Positions 5,867 to 13,306 of a stretch of 17,609 bases of DNA are shown in pieces (the stretch's first letter is position 1; each line of letters begins with the position of its first letter). The stretch spans positions 1 through 17,609 of the forward strand of contig CAKTUC010000025.1 of NCBI GenBank assembly GCA_934617135.1. Direction: 5' to 3'. This DNA comes from an uncultured Collinsella sp. (GTDB taxonomy: Bacteria > Actinomycetota > Coriobacteriia > Coriobacteriales > Coriobacteriaceae). Both the position numbers and the translations under genes were made by a program. The notes under the pieces are model-generated. The model saw nothing but the letters and a program-made list of their open reading frames with translations, had not been told where the DNA came from and ran no database searches.

Positions 5867-7050
5867 TCAGTCCCCTCCAGGATGCCAATCAGTTGTGCGT
5901 CGCGCCAGAGCTCGTCCATAATCTTGGGCCAAAAACTCTGAAAACGCAGGTAGCTTGCGGCGTTTTGGCGGGCATAGGTCTTCGCCTCGTCAATGCCATG
6001 GCGCCAGATGCGCAGATACCCTTCGTGCTCGCGGGTAAACATGCTGCGGACCATGGCGGTCTTGCGCACGCGGTCGTCGAGCTCGCGCGAGATCCACGGA
6101 CCCGGATAGGGCATGAGCGATGCCGCCGTAACGGGAATGAGCTCCTTTTGGTGCGCGGCGAACGTCAGCTTGGCCCGCTCGTAGTACCAGCGGTACACGT
6201 CCTGCATAAAGCGCGGCGAGCGCTTCTCGGACTCGGGCGGCAGGTGGCGCACGGTCCACTCGTTATCGAACCACACGTCGTAGCCAAACATGCGCATGTT
6301 AAACAGGTAGTCCAGGTCCTCACCGCGGGTGATAAACGGATCGAAGGCCACGCGCGTAAAGGCGCGGGCGTGCAGGGCCATCAGGCCGCCGCACACGTAG
6401 TTGGAGCGCGAGATACGGGTGCCCGAAAGCGCCTTTTTCATCCAGCGATTAAACTCGATACGCTTGGTCCACCAGCGATGGCAAATGCCCACCTTGTCCG
6501 TGGGAGCCAGCGGCGACCCGTCACGATCATAGAAGTACCCGCTCTTGACCAAGATCGGCAGGCCCTGACGCGTCTGCTGGCCCAGTGCATAGGTCGCGCG
6601 CTTCATAAAGTCGGCATCGATGACGGTCTCGTCATCATCCAAAAAGACAACCGCGTCGTGCCCCAGCACCGCCGCGCAGGCAAGACCCATGTTGCGGATG
6701 GCACCGTAGCCGCGCAGGCTCACGCACTCGCCCGAACCCTTGGGCGCGATCTGCGCCACGCGGTCGGCAACACGCGAAGCCTGAGTATTGGTGACGACGG
6801 TGACCTTAAGTGTGGGGTGTGCGTTGACGATTTCGTGCACGCGACGGGATACGTCGGCCGTGGCGGAAACCGGACAGACCACCAAAAGGATGATGCGCGG
6901 AATGTCGCGCACCTGCTCGAGCGAAGTCAGGCAGCGATCGAGTTCCGGATTGGCGGCGTTGAGCGACGTCGAGTGGTCGTAGGTGCCGGGAGCGTTTGTA
7001 TGGGTATCATCGCCCGCCCAATATGTTGGGATCACGACCGTGGCGTTCAT
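5863..7050 (-). CDS. Glycosyltransferase, GT-A fold (GT2-like)
   Basis: This is a 395-residue soluble glycosyltransferase with a GT-A nucleotide-sugar domain. It opens with MNATVVIPTYW, the usual first strand. RGYGAIRNMGLACA (113-126) and VVFLDDDETV (134-143) form the donor and metal (DxD-like) site. YVCGGLMALHARAF (218-231) and FITRGEDLDYLF (239-250) match the acceptor and catalytic region, where an ED motif is common. No membrane segment is seen. The ATG at 7050 has an AGGAGGG site; a start at 7095 would place the terminator hairpin at 7078-7108 inside the gene, so it is rejected. Its last codon overlaps the kinase gene as ATGA. The position suggests that surface-glycan synthesis is linked to the sensing system. 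Acceptor and sugar are unknown. Confidence 0.9.
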   Translation of the reverse strand: MNATVVIPTYWAGDDTHTNAPGTYDHSTSLNAANPELDRCLTSLEQVRDIPRIILLVVCPVSATADVSRRVHEIVNAHPTLKVTVVTNTQASRVADRVAQIAPKGSGECVSLRGYGAIRNMGLACAAVLGHDAVVFLDDDETVIDADFMKRATYALGQQTRQGLPILVKSGYFYDRDGSPLAPTDKVGICHRWWTKRIEFNRWMKKALSGTRISRSNYVCGGLMALHARAFTRVAFDPFITRGEDLDYLFNMRMFGYDVWFDNEWTVRHLPPESEKRSPRFMQDVYRWYYERAKLTFAAHQKELIPVTAASLMPYPGPWISRELDDRVRKTAMVRSMFTREHEGYLRIWRHGIDEAKTYARQNAASYLRFQSFWPKIMDELWRDAQLIGILEGTE

Positions 7051-7070
7051 ACCTTTACCCTCCTTGCAAC

Positions 7071-7108
7071 ACAAAAACGGGGCGCCGCCAAACACAGGCG
7101 ACGCCCCG
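7071..7108 (-). terminator. Hairpin terminator between MFS and glycosyltransferase genes
   Basis: CGGGGCGCCGCC (7078-7089) pairs with GGCGACGCCCCG (7097-7108), with one mismatch. On the minus strand it is followed by GTTTTTGTGT. It lies about 125 bases past the MFS stop and only 28 bases before the glycosyltransferase start, leaving no room for a promoter between them. It may therefore end the MFS transcript, act as a leader attenuator of the downstream operon, or both. Confidence 0.8.
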
Positions 7109-7232
7109 CGACCTAGCTGGTTCCATCATACCCACTTGGGCTAAACATTGTTCGGAAGTCAGAATGATTTATGCGGCTACTTCCAAAAGAGTACTGCGGA
7201 TAGGCACAATTGCTGTACTGAGCCCGGTTGCC

Positions 7233-8483
7233 TTACGCCGCCGCCTGAGCCATGCGGGACAGACGGACCAGCAGCACAAAGCCAACAACCAGCAGAACGC
7301 CAATAGAAAGGACACCCAGCGATGGGTTGCCGGTCAGCGAGGTGACAACCGACACCAGGAAGGTGCCCATAACGCTTGCGTAACGGCCAAAGATATCGAA
7401 GAAGCCGTAGTACTCGTTGGACTTTTCCTTGGGAATGATGCGGCCAAAATAGCTGCGGCTGAGCGCCTGCACGCCACCCTGGAACAGGCCGACCAAAATG
7501 GCGAGCACCCAGAACTCAAAGGCAGTCTTTAAGAAAAACGCGGCAAAGAGCACAATGCCCATGTAGGCGGCGACGGCCACCAAGATCATATTGAGTGTGC
7601 CCACGCGACCGGCGAGCTTGCCGTAGATGATGGCGGACGGGAAGGCCACAAACTGCGTAACGAGCAGAGCCAGCACCAGCTGGGTCGAGTCGATACCCAG
7701 AGCCGATCCGTAGCTGGTTGCCATAGAAATGACCGTGTGCACACCGTCGATGTAGAAGAAGAACGCAATCATGTAGACCAGCACGGTCTTGTTGTGGGCG
7801 ATCTCGCGCATGGTGTGTCCGACCTCGGAGAACACGCCGCCCACGATGTGGCCGATGGTGTCCTGGGGACCGCGCTCGCGACCGTACTTTTGCTTATAGG
7901 TGCGAATGAGCGGCATGGTAAAGATGAGCCACCAGGCACCGGTGATGATAAACGACAGACGCGTTGCCAGCATGGTGGGGACGCCAAGAGCGGGGCCACC
8001 CATGATAAGCGCCAGGCAGATGATGAACGGCACGGTGGAACCGATGTAGCCCCAGGCATAGCCCGAGCTGGACACGGCGTCCATGCGCTCGTCGGTGGTA
8101 ATGTCGGGCAGCATGGCGTCGTAGAACGTCATAGAAGAGTTAAGGCCGATGGTGCACAGCACGTACACGGTCAAAAATGCCATGGCGGACATTGGGATAG
8201 CCTGCGCCAGGCAAAGGACCAGGCCCGTGAGGAAGAAGCCCAAGAAGAACTTGATCTTGTTGCCGGCGTAATCGGCAAGCGCGCCCAGAATGGGCATGAG
8301 CATGGCAATGACTAGCGAGGCAATCGTCTGCGCGTTGCCCCAAGCGACCACCAGGTCTGCCGAGGAAGCACCGGTATTGATGGCGTTAAAGTAGATGGGC
8401 ACCACCGAGGTATTGAGCAGCACGAGGGCCGAGTTGCCCACATCGTACATAACCCAGTTACGCTCGAGCTTGGTGTATTTCAT
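7233..8483 (-). CDS. MFS transporter of the UMF1/Atg22-like family
   Basis: This is a 416-residue integral membrane protein with about 12 hydrophobic segments. LERNWVMYDVGNSA at residues 6-19 and SRSYFGRIIPKEKSNEYYGF in the second half are hallmarks of the UMF1/Atg22-like branch of the major facilitator superfamily. In yeast Atg22 exports amino acids from the vacuole; bacterial members have no settled substrate. A basic loop near the middle (RTYKQKYGRERG) separates the two halves. The ATG at 8483 has AAGGGG upstream. It is a single gene, with a terminator hairpin before the next operon. Neighbouring permease and amidohydrolase genes make an amino-acid or peptide substrate plausible, but that is inference. 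Confidence 0.92.
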   Translation of the reverse strand: MKYTKLERNWVMYDVGNSALVLLNTSVVPIYFNAINTGASSADLVVAWGNAQTIASLVIAMLMPILGALADYAGNKIKFFLGFFLTGLVLCLAQAIPMSAMAFLTVYVLCTIGLNSSMTFYDAMLPDITTDERMDAVSSSGYAWGYIGSTVPFIICLALIMGGPALGVPTMLATRLSFIITGAWWLIFTMPLIRTYKQKYGRERGPQDTIGHIVGGVFSEVGHTMREIAHNKTVLVYMIAFFFYIDGVHTVISMATSYGSALGIDSTQLVLALLVTQFVAFPSAIIYGKLAGRVGTLNMILVAVAAYMGIVLFAAFFLKTAFEFWVLAILVGLFQGGVQALSRSYFGRIIPKEKSNEYYGFFDIFGRYASVMGTFLVSVVTSLTGNPSLGVLSIGVLLVVGFVLLVRLSRMAQAAA

Positions 8484-8584
8484 GGACAGGGCCCCTTCGT
8501 ATTCGCCCGATATGCAGTTAGTTCATCGTACCCCAATTGTCCAGAGGCGCCGGTAAGGATTCGGCAAAGGGGCACGCACGAGCC

Positions 8585-9529
8585 CTACTCCTCGCGGTCG
8601 AACTCTTCGTCGGCGCCGAGCACGCGACCGCTGTAATTGACGTGGTTGGTCACGGCTTCCATATCGCCGGTCTCGATAAAGCGGGCGACCGTGCACTCGT
8701 AATCGACCAGCGCGCGGTCAAAGACCTCGGGGAAACTCTCGGTCGAGACTTCATCAGTAAAGGGGTTCTTCCATGCCAAGTGGTCCAGGTTGCCGGTACG
8801 CTCGGGCAGCTCGGTCGTCACGCGGTGCGCAAGGCCGTCGAGCAGCGAATAATCGTGCACCAAGCCCTCGAGCAGGGCAATCGCGCGCGTCTTGGCCGAA
8901 CCGGCCGGCTCGATAGTGCGGTAGAGCAGCCGCATGTCGGCTACGGCGCCGGCGTACTCCCCCGCCGGGATGTCGATACCGTACACGCGCCCGGCGACGT
9001 AACTCATCAGCACGCCGGCAACGCGATTGATGCGGTCGGTAGTGACGATCTCGCCCGCCGGCGGATAATCCTCGACCGTTGCCCCATCGCGCTTGAGCTG
9101 CAGCATCAGCACGTCCAAGTCGCTTTCGAGCACGGCATGAACTTGACTGCCCGAAGCCTCGAGCTCGGGATCGGACTCGACAATGCCAAACTGCTGCTCG
9201 TAGACAAAGGGGTGGGCATTGCGATCGAGCACATAGTGAGACAGCAGGCCCAGCGCAAAGGCGCGACCCAGATTGGCATCGCGCGGCTGCAGGTGCGACA
9301 CGCCGTCGCGCAGGCACGAGAACTGGCGCGACATGCGCGAGCGGTGCATGACCTGAGCAAGCGACATACAGTCGGAAATGCGCGGCGTGAGCATGTGGAA
9401 GAAGAACGGGTCGGGACCTTGGTTTCCCAGGATAAAGGCGATGCGCTCCTCGTCGGACGTAATAACGCCCTGCGGAAGACGGTCGATGCTTTCCTCGCCA
9501 AACAGATGATGCGTAATGAGCGCGGGCAT
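8585..9529 (-). CDS. Zinc-dependent phospholipase C-like protein
   Basis: This 314-residue protein resembles the Zn_dep_PLPC family (phospholipase C/S1-P1-like helical fold). Likely metal ligands are visible: H7-H8 in LITHHLFGEE, D40 in LGNQGPDPFFFH, H98, D102 and H106 in LLSHYVLDRNAHP, and H131 with E135 and D137 in HAVLESDLD. There is no signal peptide, so unlike clostridial toxins it is probably cytoplasmic and its activity is unproven. Members annotated only by this domain are common in gut actinobacteria and Firmicutes. The ATG at 9529 has AAAGGAT upstream. It lies 92 bases downstream of the second response regulator on the same strand and may belong to that operon. The domain call is good; the substrate is unknown. 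Confidence 0.85.
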   Translation of the reverse strand: MPALITHHLFGEESIDRLPQGVITSDEERIAFILGNQGPDPFFFHMLTPRISDCMSLAQVMHRSRMSRQFSCLRDGVSHLQPRDANLGRAFALGLLSHYVLDRNAHPFVYEQQFGIVESDPELEASGSQVHAVLESDLDVLMLQLKRDGATVEDYPPAGEIVTTDRINRVAGVLMSYVAGRVYGIDIPAGEYAGAVADMRLLYRTIEPAGSAKTRAIALLEGLVHDYSLLDGLAHRVTTELPERTGNLDHLAWKNPFTDEVSTESFPEVFDRALVDYECTVARFIETGDMEAVTNHVNYSGRVLGADEEFDREE

Positions 9530-9621
9530 AATGATCCTTTCGATTTCATTCGATGCAATCCATTATGCCCACCGCGCGCCCATGCCAAACCCACGGCGGT
9601 AAACGACGGCACGCAAGCCTC

Positions 9622-10356
9622 TTACGCAAGTCCCAGGTGCGCCTTAACCTCGGCAGCGCGACGACGCGACACGGGCACCGTCGAGCTCACACGGTCGAGC
9701 CTGAGCTCCATCAGGCCCGTGGAGCCAATCTCGACATTGTGCACGTCTTCCAAATTGACCAGATAGCTGCGGTGGACACGGATAAAGCCCTCGGAGGCCA
9801 AGCGACGCTCGAGCGAGGAAATCGACTCATTGATCAGATACGTCCCCTCGGCACAGACCGCATTGCAAAAGTCGGCACGCGCCTCAAAGTAGCAGACATC
9901 CGCCACGGGAATGAACACCTTTTTGCCCCCGCGATCCACCGTCAGGCGCAAGGGCTGGCGCGGAGCATGGACGACACGGCGAGCACCCAGGGCAGTCTCA
10001 ATCTTGTCGAGCGCCTTTGACAAGCGGGCATCCTCGACCGGTTTGACGACGTAATCGACAGCGTCGAGGTTGTAGGCATCGGCCGCATACTCGGCAAATG
10101 CCGTCACAAACACCACGACCGGCGGCGTCTTTAGGTTCTGCAGCGTCTCGGCAAGCTCAATTCCCGAGCGACCGGGCATGGTAATGTCTAAAAACAGCAC
10201 GTCGGGCTTGTTCGACAGAATTGACTCCACGGCTTCGGTGACATTGCCCGCCTCGGCAATCTGACCCACACGCGTATCCTTTTCCAACAGATAGCGTAGC
10301 TCAGCCCTAATTGGAGGCTCGTCATCGACCACCAGGATGTTCCAGCCTTCGGACAT
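9622..10356 (-). CDS. LytTR-family response regulator (second copy)
   Basis: This is a 244-residue response regulator. The receiver domain (about 5-122) has D11-D12, phospho-acceptor D57 in FLDITMPG, T85 and K105. The LytTR DNA-binding domain (about 137-241) carries FIRVHRSYLVNL and VPVSRRRA. It is clearly paralogous to the regulator at 3734-4450: most of the receiver core is shared, including an NLDAVDYVVKPVEDARL block that matches DVDAVDYLMKPVEEARL. The ATG at 10356 has GAGGGGA upstream. It follows its kinase gene by 38 bases, so they form one operon. The target genes are not evident. Confidence 0.95.
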   Translation of the reverse strand: MSEGWNILVVDDEPPIRAELRYLLEKDTRVGQIAEAGNVTEAVESILSNKPDVLFLDITMPGRSGIELAETLQNLKTPPVVVFVTAFAEYAADAYNLDAVDYVVKPVEDARLSKALDKIETALGARRVVHAPRQPLRLTVDRGGKKVFIPVADVCYFEARADFCNAVCAEGTYLINESISSLERRLASEGFIRVHRSYLVNLEDVHNVEIGSTGLMELRLDRVSSTVPVSRRRAAEVKAHLGLA

Positions 10357-10394
10357 ATGCGCTTCCCCTCTTTTTCTCTCAATCCAACCGCGTG

Positions 10395-11780
10395 CTACAC
10401 CGTTAGCGGCGCCGGCTCATGCGGCTCGCCGTTCAACTCAACGATGACCTGCGTTCCCACACCCTCCTGAGACTTCACGCGCATGCCAGAATCTTCTCCG
10501 TAAAAGAAATGGATGCGCTGAAGCACGTTGAAGAGCGCCAGGCCGCAACCTCGCTTGATGGAGCCGTCGGCGGTAATGCTCTCGGGCTCCTCTCGGCGAT
10601 GCTGCTCAAACAGATGCGCGCAGACCTCTTCGCTCATACCGATGCCGTCGTCTTCGACGATGATCTCCAAACCGTCATCGGTCTCGAAAGCCCTTACATG
10701 AATAGAAAGCGGCTCGGTCTCGCGCTGCGCATGCTTGATGCAGTTTTCGAGCAGCGGCTGCAAGATAAACGGCGGTACCAGGCTGTCGCGCACCTCAAAG
10801 TCGATGTCGACCGAAACGCGCAGACGGCCGTCGCCATACCGGGCCTGCATAAGATTGATATAACGAGTGCCCTGTTCCACCTCGTGCTCGAGCGTGGTGA
10901 GCGTATCGGAGTCAGAAAGCGTCTGACGATAGTAATTGGAAAAATCGATGAGCAGCGATCGCGCCTTGTCGGGCTCGGTTCTAACGAGCGACACGATCGT
11001 GCTAATGGTGTTGAACAGAAAATGCGGGTCGACCTGCGACTGCAGGGCGCGAAGCTCAACACGGGCCGTGAGCTCGTCCTGGCGCTCGAGCTCAAAGCTG
11101 GCAAGCTGCGTGGAGATGAGATCGGCAAAACCCGAGGCAAGGGCCGTCTGGCGCATATCGATACTGCTCAGGCGGGGATAATACAGCTCGAGCGTGCCCA
11201 CGCAATGCCCGCGCACGGTCAGCGGCGCGACAATGCCGGCACGCAGGCGGGGAAAATAGCCGCCCGTCTCATTGGAGGCGTCACGCGAAAATACACTCTG
11301 TTCGCCGGACTCGATCACGTTGAGTGTGGTCTTGAGCACGACCGGGGTGCCGGCGGGACACTTTGTCGAATCCTCGCCCCAGCTTGCCAACACCTGCTTG
11401 CCGTCGGTAAAGCAGATGGCCGACGCGATGGTCTCGGACAGGATAATTTTAGAGGCACCCAGTGCCGCTTCGGGCGTAAGGCCGCGCGACGTGTAGGCGA
11501 ATATTTTTGATGCGATGGCAAGCGTACGGTCGGTTGCGCTCGATGTGAGGTCGTCGGGGACCACAAAGACATACGAGAAAAAGAAGCACAGCATGACCAG
11601 GCCGGCAATGACGACAACGCCCGGAACGGGATTGGGATTATCGGTTAAATCCCAGATAAGCAGCAGGATAAGCGCCGGAACGACAACACCGAGCAGGATG
11701 GCCTGGACCACATGCTGGGCCGTACGAAAGACCTTGGTAGAGTTGTAGCTCTTGCCCAGAATCAGCCTGTTTAAATCCAC
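10395..11780 (-). CDS. LytS-type sensor histidine kinase (second copy)
   Basis: This membrane kinase has about 461-463 residues. Numbered from the longer start, two membrane segments lie at about 25-46 and 54-76, followed by a GAF-like region (about 83-225). The His_kinase domain has H255 in VDPHFLFNTIST, the N-box LLENCIKH (N348), G1 DDGIGM (379-384) and G2 RGCGLALFN (412-420). The layout is identical to the kinase at 4523-5866, so the two arose by duplication. Start choice: an ATG at 11786 directly abuts the AAAAGGGG site with no spacer, whereas a GTG at 11780 has a six-base spacer, so I prefer the GTG. The regulator gene follows after 38 bases. The signal is unknown. Confidence 0.94.
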   Translation of the reverse strand: MDLNRLILGKSYNSTKVFRTAQHVVQAILLGVVVPALILLLIWDLTDNPNPVPGVVVIAGLVMLCFFFSYVFVVPDDLTSSATDRTLAIASKIFAYTSRGLTPEAALGASKIILSETIASAICFTDGKQVLASWGEDSTKCPAGTPVVLKTTLNVIESGEQSVFSRDASNETGGYFPRLRAGIVAPLTVRGHCVGTLELYYPRLSSIDMRQTALASGFADLISTQLASFELERQDELTARVELRALQSQVDPHFLFNTISTIVSLVRTEPDKARSLLIDFSNYYRQTLSDSDTLTTLEHEVEQGTRYINLMQARYGDGRLRVSVDIDFEVRDSLVPPFILQPLLENCIKHAQRETEPLSIHVRAFETDDGLEIIVEDDGIGMSEEVCAHLFEQHRREEPESITADGSIKRGCGLALFNVLQRIHFFYGEDSGMRVKSQEGVGTQVIVELNGEPHEPAPLTV

Positions 11781-11810
11781 CGTCATCCCCTTTTATCTAT
11801 CGCACCCATA

Positions 11811-11839
11811 GCAATAAAGAGGGCCGCAAGCGACCCTCT
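11811..11839 (-). terminator. Hairpin terminator between amidohydrolase and second kinase
   Basis: AGAGGGCCGC (11818-11827) pairs with GCGACCCTCT (11830-11839), with a single mismatch that is a G-U wobble in the minus-strand RNA. On the minus strand it is followed by TTTATTG. It lies about 60 bases past the amidohydrolase stop and about 30 bases before the kinase start, so the kinase promoter must lie upstream of it or the operon depends on read-through. Confidence 0.75.
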
Positions 11840-11841
11840 CC

Positions 11842-11856
11842 ATTGCATTATGCAAT
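11842..11856. promoter_or_regulatory. 15-base palindrome, possible operator
   Basis: ATTGCAT-T-ATGCAAT is a perfect 7+1+7 inverted repeat upstream of the second kinase gene. On the minus strand it contains CATAAT, a fair -10 box without a good -35. A protein-binding site is plausible but unproven. Confidence 0.35.
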
Positions 11857-11897
11857 CAAATACTGTGTTTTACATCCAGTCGTCGATGAACGGTAGT

Positions 11898-13175
11898 TTA
11901 GGCGCTGTATTTGTTGGCCTCGCCAAAGGTGCCAGCCTCGACGATCCAGCCGTCCTTCATGATAACGTCCATGTTGTCGGTGTTGAGCACGTGGATGTCG
12001 GCGGCGACGTCACCGTTGACGACCAGCAGGTCGGCGCACTTGCCAGCCTCGATGGAACCGGTCTCGTCCTCGATGTGGCACATCTTGGCACCGTTGAGGG
12101 TGGCGCAGGTGATGGTCTCGACCGGGGTGAAGCCGATCTTGTCGACGAACTCGTACATCTCCTCGATGGAGCAGGTGCCGTACGGGGTGACGAAGGAGAA
12201 GGAGTCGGAGCCGATCGTCATGACGACGCCGCGCTTCTTGGCCTCGCGCAGGCAGTCGTAGTTGCGCTGCAGCTCCTTCTCGACCAGAGTGCCCTCGTAC
12301 TTGTCGTGCAGCTCGGGGACGTAAACGGGCGGATAGGTGGCGTACCAGGTGGGCAGGAAGGCGATCGTCGGGGTGAAGAAGGTGCCCTGCTCGGCCATGA
12401 GATCCATGGTGCGCTCATCGATATCGAAGCCGTGGATCAGCTGCTCGCAGCCAAAGCGGACGGAATCGTAGGCGGCGGCGTGGTTGTTGTAGCAGTGGCT
12501 CCACACGGGGATGCCGACCATCTTTGCCTCTTCGACCACAGCCTGGATCTCCTCGGAGCAATAGTGCTGGTCGCGACCGGAGTCCCAGCGCCAGATGCCA
12601 CCACCGGTAGCCCAGATCTTGATGGCATCGGGATTCTCGCGCAGGCGACGACGGACGGCCTTGCGCAGATCCCAAGGACCATCGACCTGGTCGCCCCAGG
12701 GGTGGGATTCCTTGTTGAGCTCCTGGGTGCAATGGTGGGAGTCACCGTGGCCGGCAACGCGGCAGAAGCCGAGGCCGGTGGCCAGAACGCGCGGGCCCTT
12801 AAAGACGCCCTTGTCGATGCAGTCACGGATCTGGATACCAAAGCGGCCAATCTCGCAGACGGTGGTAAGGCCGTGGGTGAGGCAGTCATAGGCCTGCTTG
12901 ACGGCGACGGCCTGCTTCTCGAGGAGCGGCTGCATGACCCAATCGGTGTCATCGTCGGTCAGGTTGCCCGAGAAGTGCAGGTGGGTGTCGATCAGGCCGG
13001 GAAGGACGGTCTTGCCGGCGGCGTCGATAACCTCAACGCCCTCGGGAAGGTCCTGCATAGCGCCGGCGTACTCGATCTTGCCGTTGTCGTCGACGAGAAC
13101 GAGGGAGTTCTCGACCGGCTCGGCACCGGTACCGTCGATGAGCTTGCCGCCAACGATTGCATACTTAGTGGACAT
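11898..13175 (-). CDS. Metal-dependent amidohydrolase (imidazolonepropionase-like)
   Basis: This is a 425-residue cytoplasmic enzyme of the amidohydrolase superfamily, in the branch that includes imidazolonepropionase-like and Xaa-Pro or N-acyl amino-acid hydrolases. The small beta-sandwich is built from both ends (about 1-58 and 375-420). The barrel carries all metal ligands: H65-L-H67, K186 in AIKIWATGG (the carbamylated lysine), H227 in VWSHCYN, H248 in LIHGFD, and D324 in TIGSDSF. This suggests a two-metal hydrolase of amide or peptide-like bonds. The ATG at 13175 has a strong AAGGAGG. It lies 131 bases downstream of the APC permease and ends at a hairpin terminator. The pairing suggests the permease imports its substrate or exports a product. 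The exact substrate cannot be read from the sequence. Confidence 0.93.
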   Translation of the reverse strand: MSTKYAIVGGKLIDGTGAEPVENSLVLVDDNGKIEYAGAMQDLPEGVEVIDAAGKTVLPGLIDTHLHFSGNLTDDDTDWVMQPLLEKQAVAVKQAYDCLTHGLTTVCEIGRFGIQIRDCIDKGVFKGPRVLATGLGFCRVAGHGDSHHCTQELNKESHPWGDQVDGPWDLRKAVRRRLRENPDAIKIWATGGGIWRWDSGRDQHYCSEEIQAVVEEAKMVGIPVWSHCYNNHAAAYDSVRFGCEQLIHGFDIDERTMDLMAEQGTFFTPTIAFLPTWYATYPPVYVPELHDKYEGTLVEKELQRNYDCLREAKKRGVVMTIGSDSFSFVTPYGTCSIEEMYEFVDKIGFTPVETITCATLNGAKMCHIEDETGSIEAGKCADLLVVNGDVAADIHVLNTDNMDVIMKDGWIVEAGTFGEANKYSA

Positions 13176-13205
13176 GGTTCCTCCTTATGGATCCATATAG
13201 TGGGC

Positions 13206-13286
13206 GAGGCCGTGTTGGGTTAAGGCCTCACAAAGCTACCCAAGTGGTGCCGGGTTCGGTGCGCGGGAGAGAAGATTCCGCGCACC
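13206..13286. other. Two hairpins in the permease-amidohydrolase gap
   Basis: GAGGCC (13206-13211) pairs with GGCCTC (13224-13229), and GGTGCGCGG (13258-13266) pairs with CCGCGCACC (13278-13286). Neither has a T-tract on the minus strand, so they are more likely intercistronic RNA structures that affect stability or relative expression than terminators. Confidence 0.5.
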
Positions 13287-13306
13287 CGATCCGCCCCGGC
13301 TAGGCG

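Noticed and set aside
4562..7116. Two plus-strand frames of over 420 codons opposite the first kinase and the glycosyltransferase
   Set aside because: They are mirror frames of well-supported minus-strand genes, with Arg/Ala/His-rich low-information products and no motifs.
11850..13223. 457-codon plus-strand frame opposite the amidohydrolase
   Set aside because: It is antisense to a gene with full catalytic motifs; its Val/Gly/Asp-rich product is the usual shadow of GC-rich coding DNA, with no ribosome site or family match.
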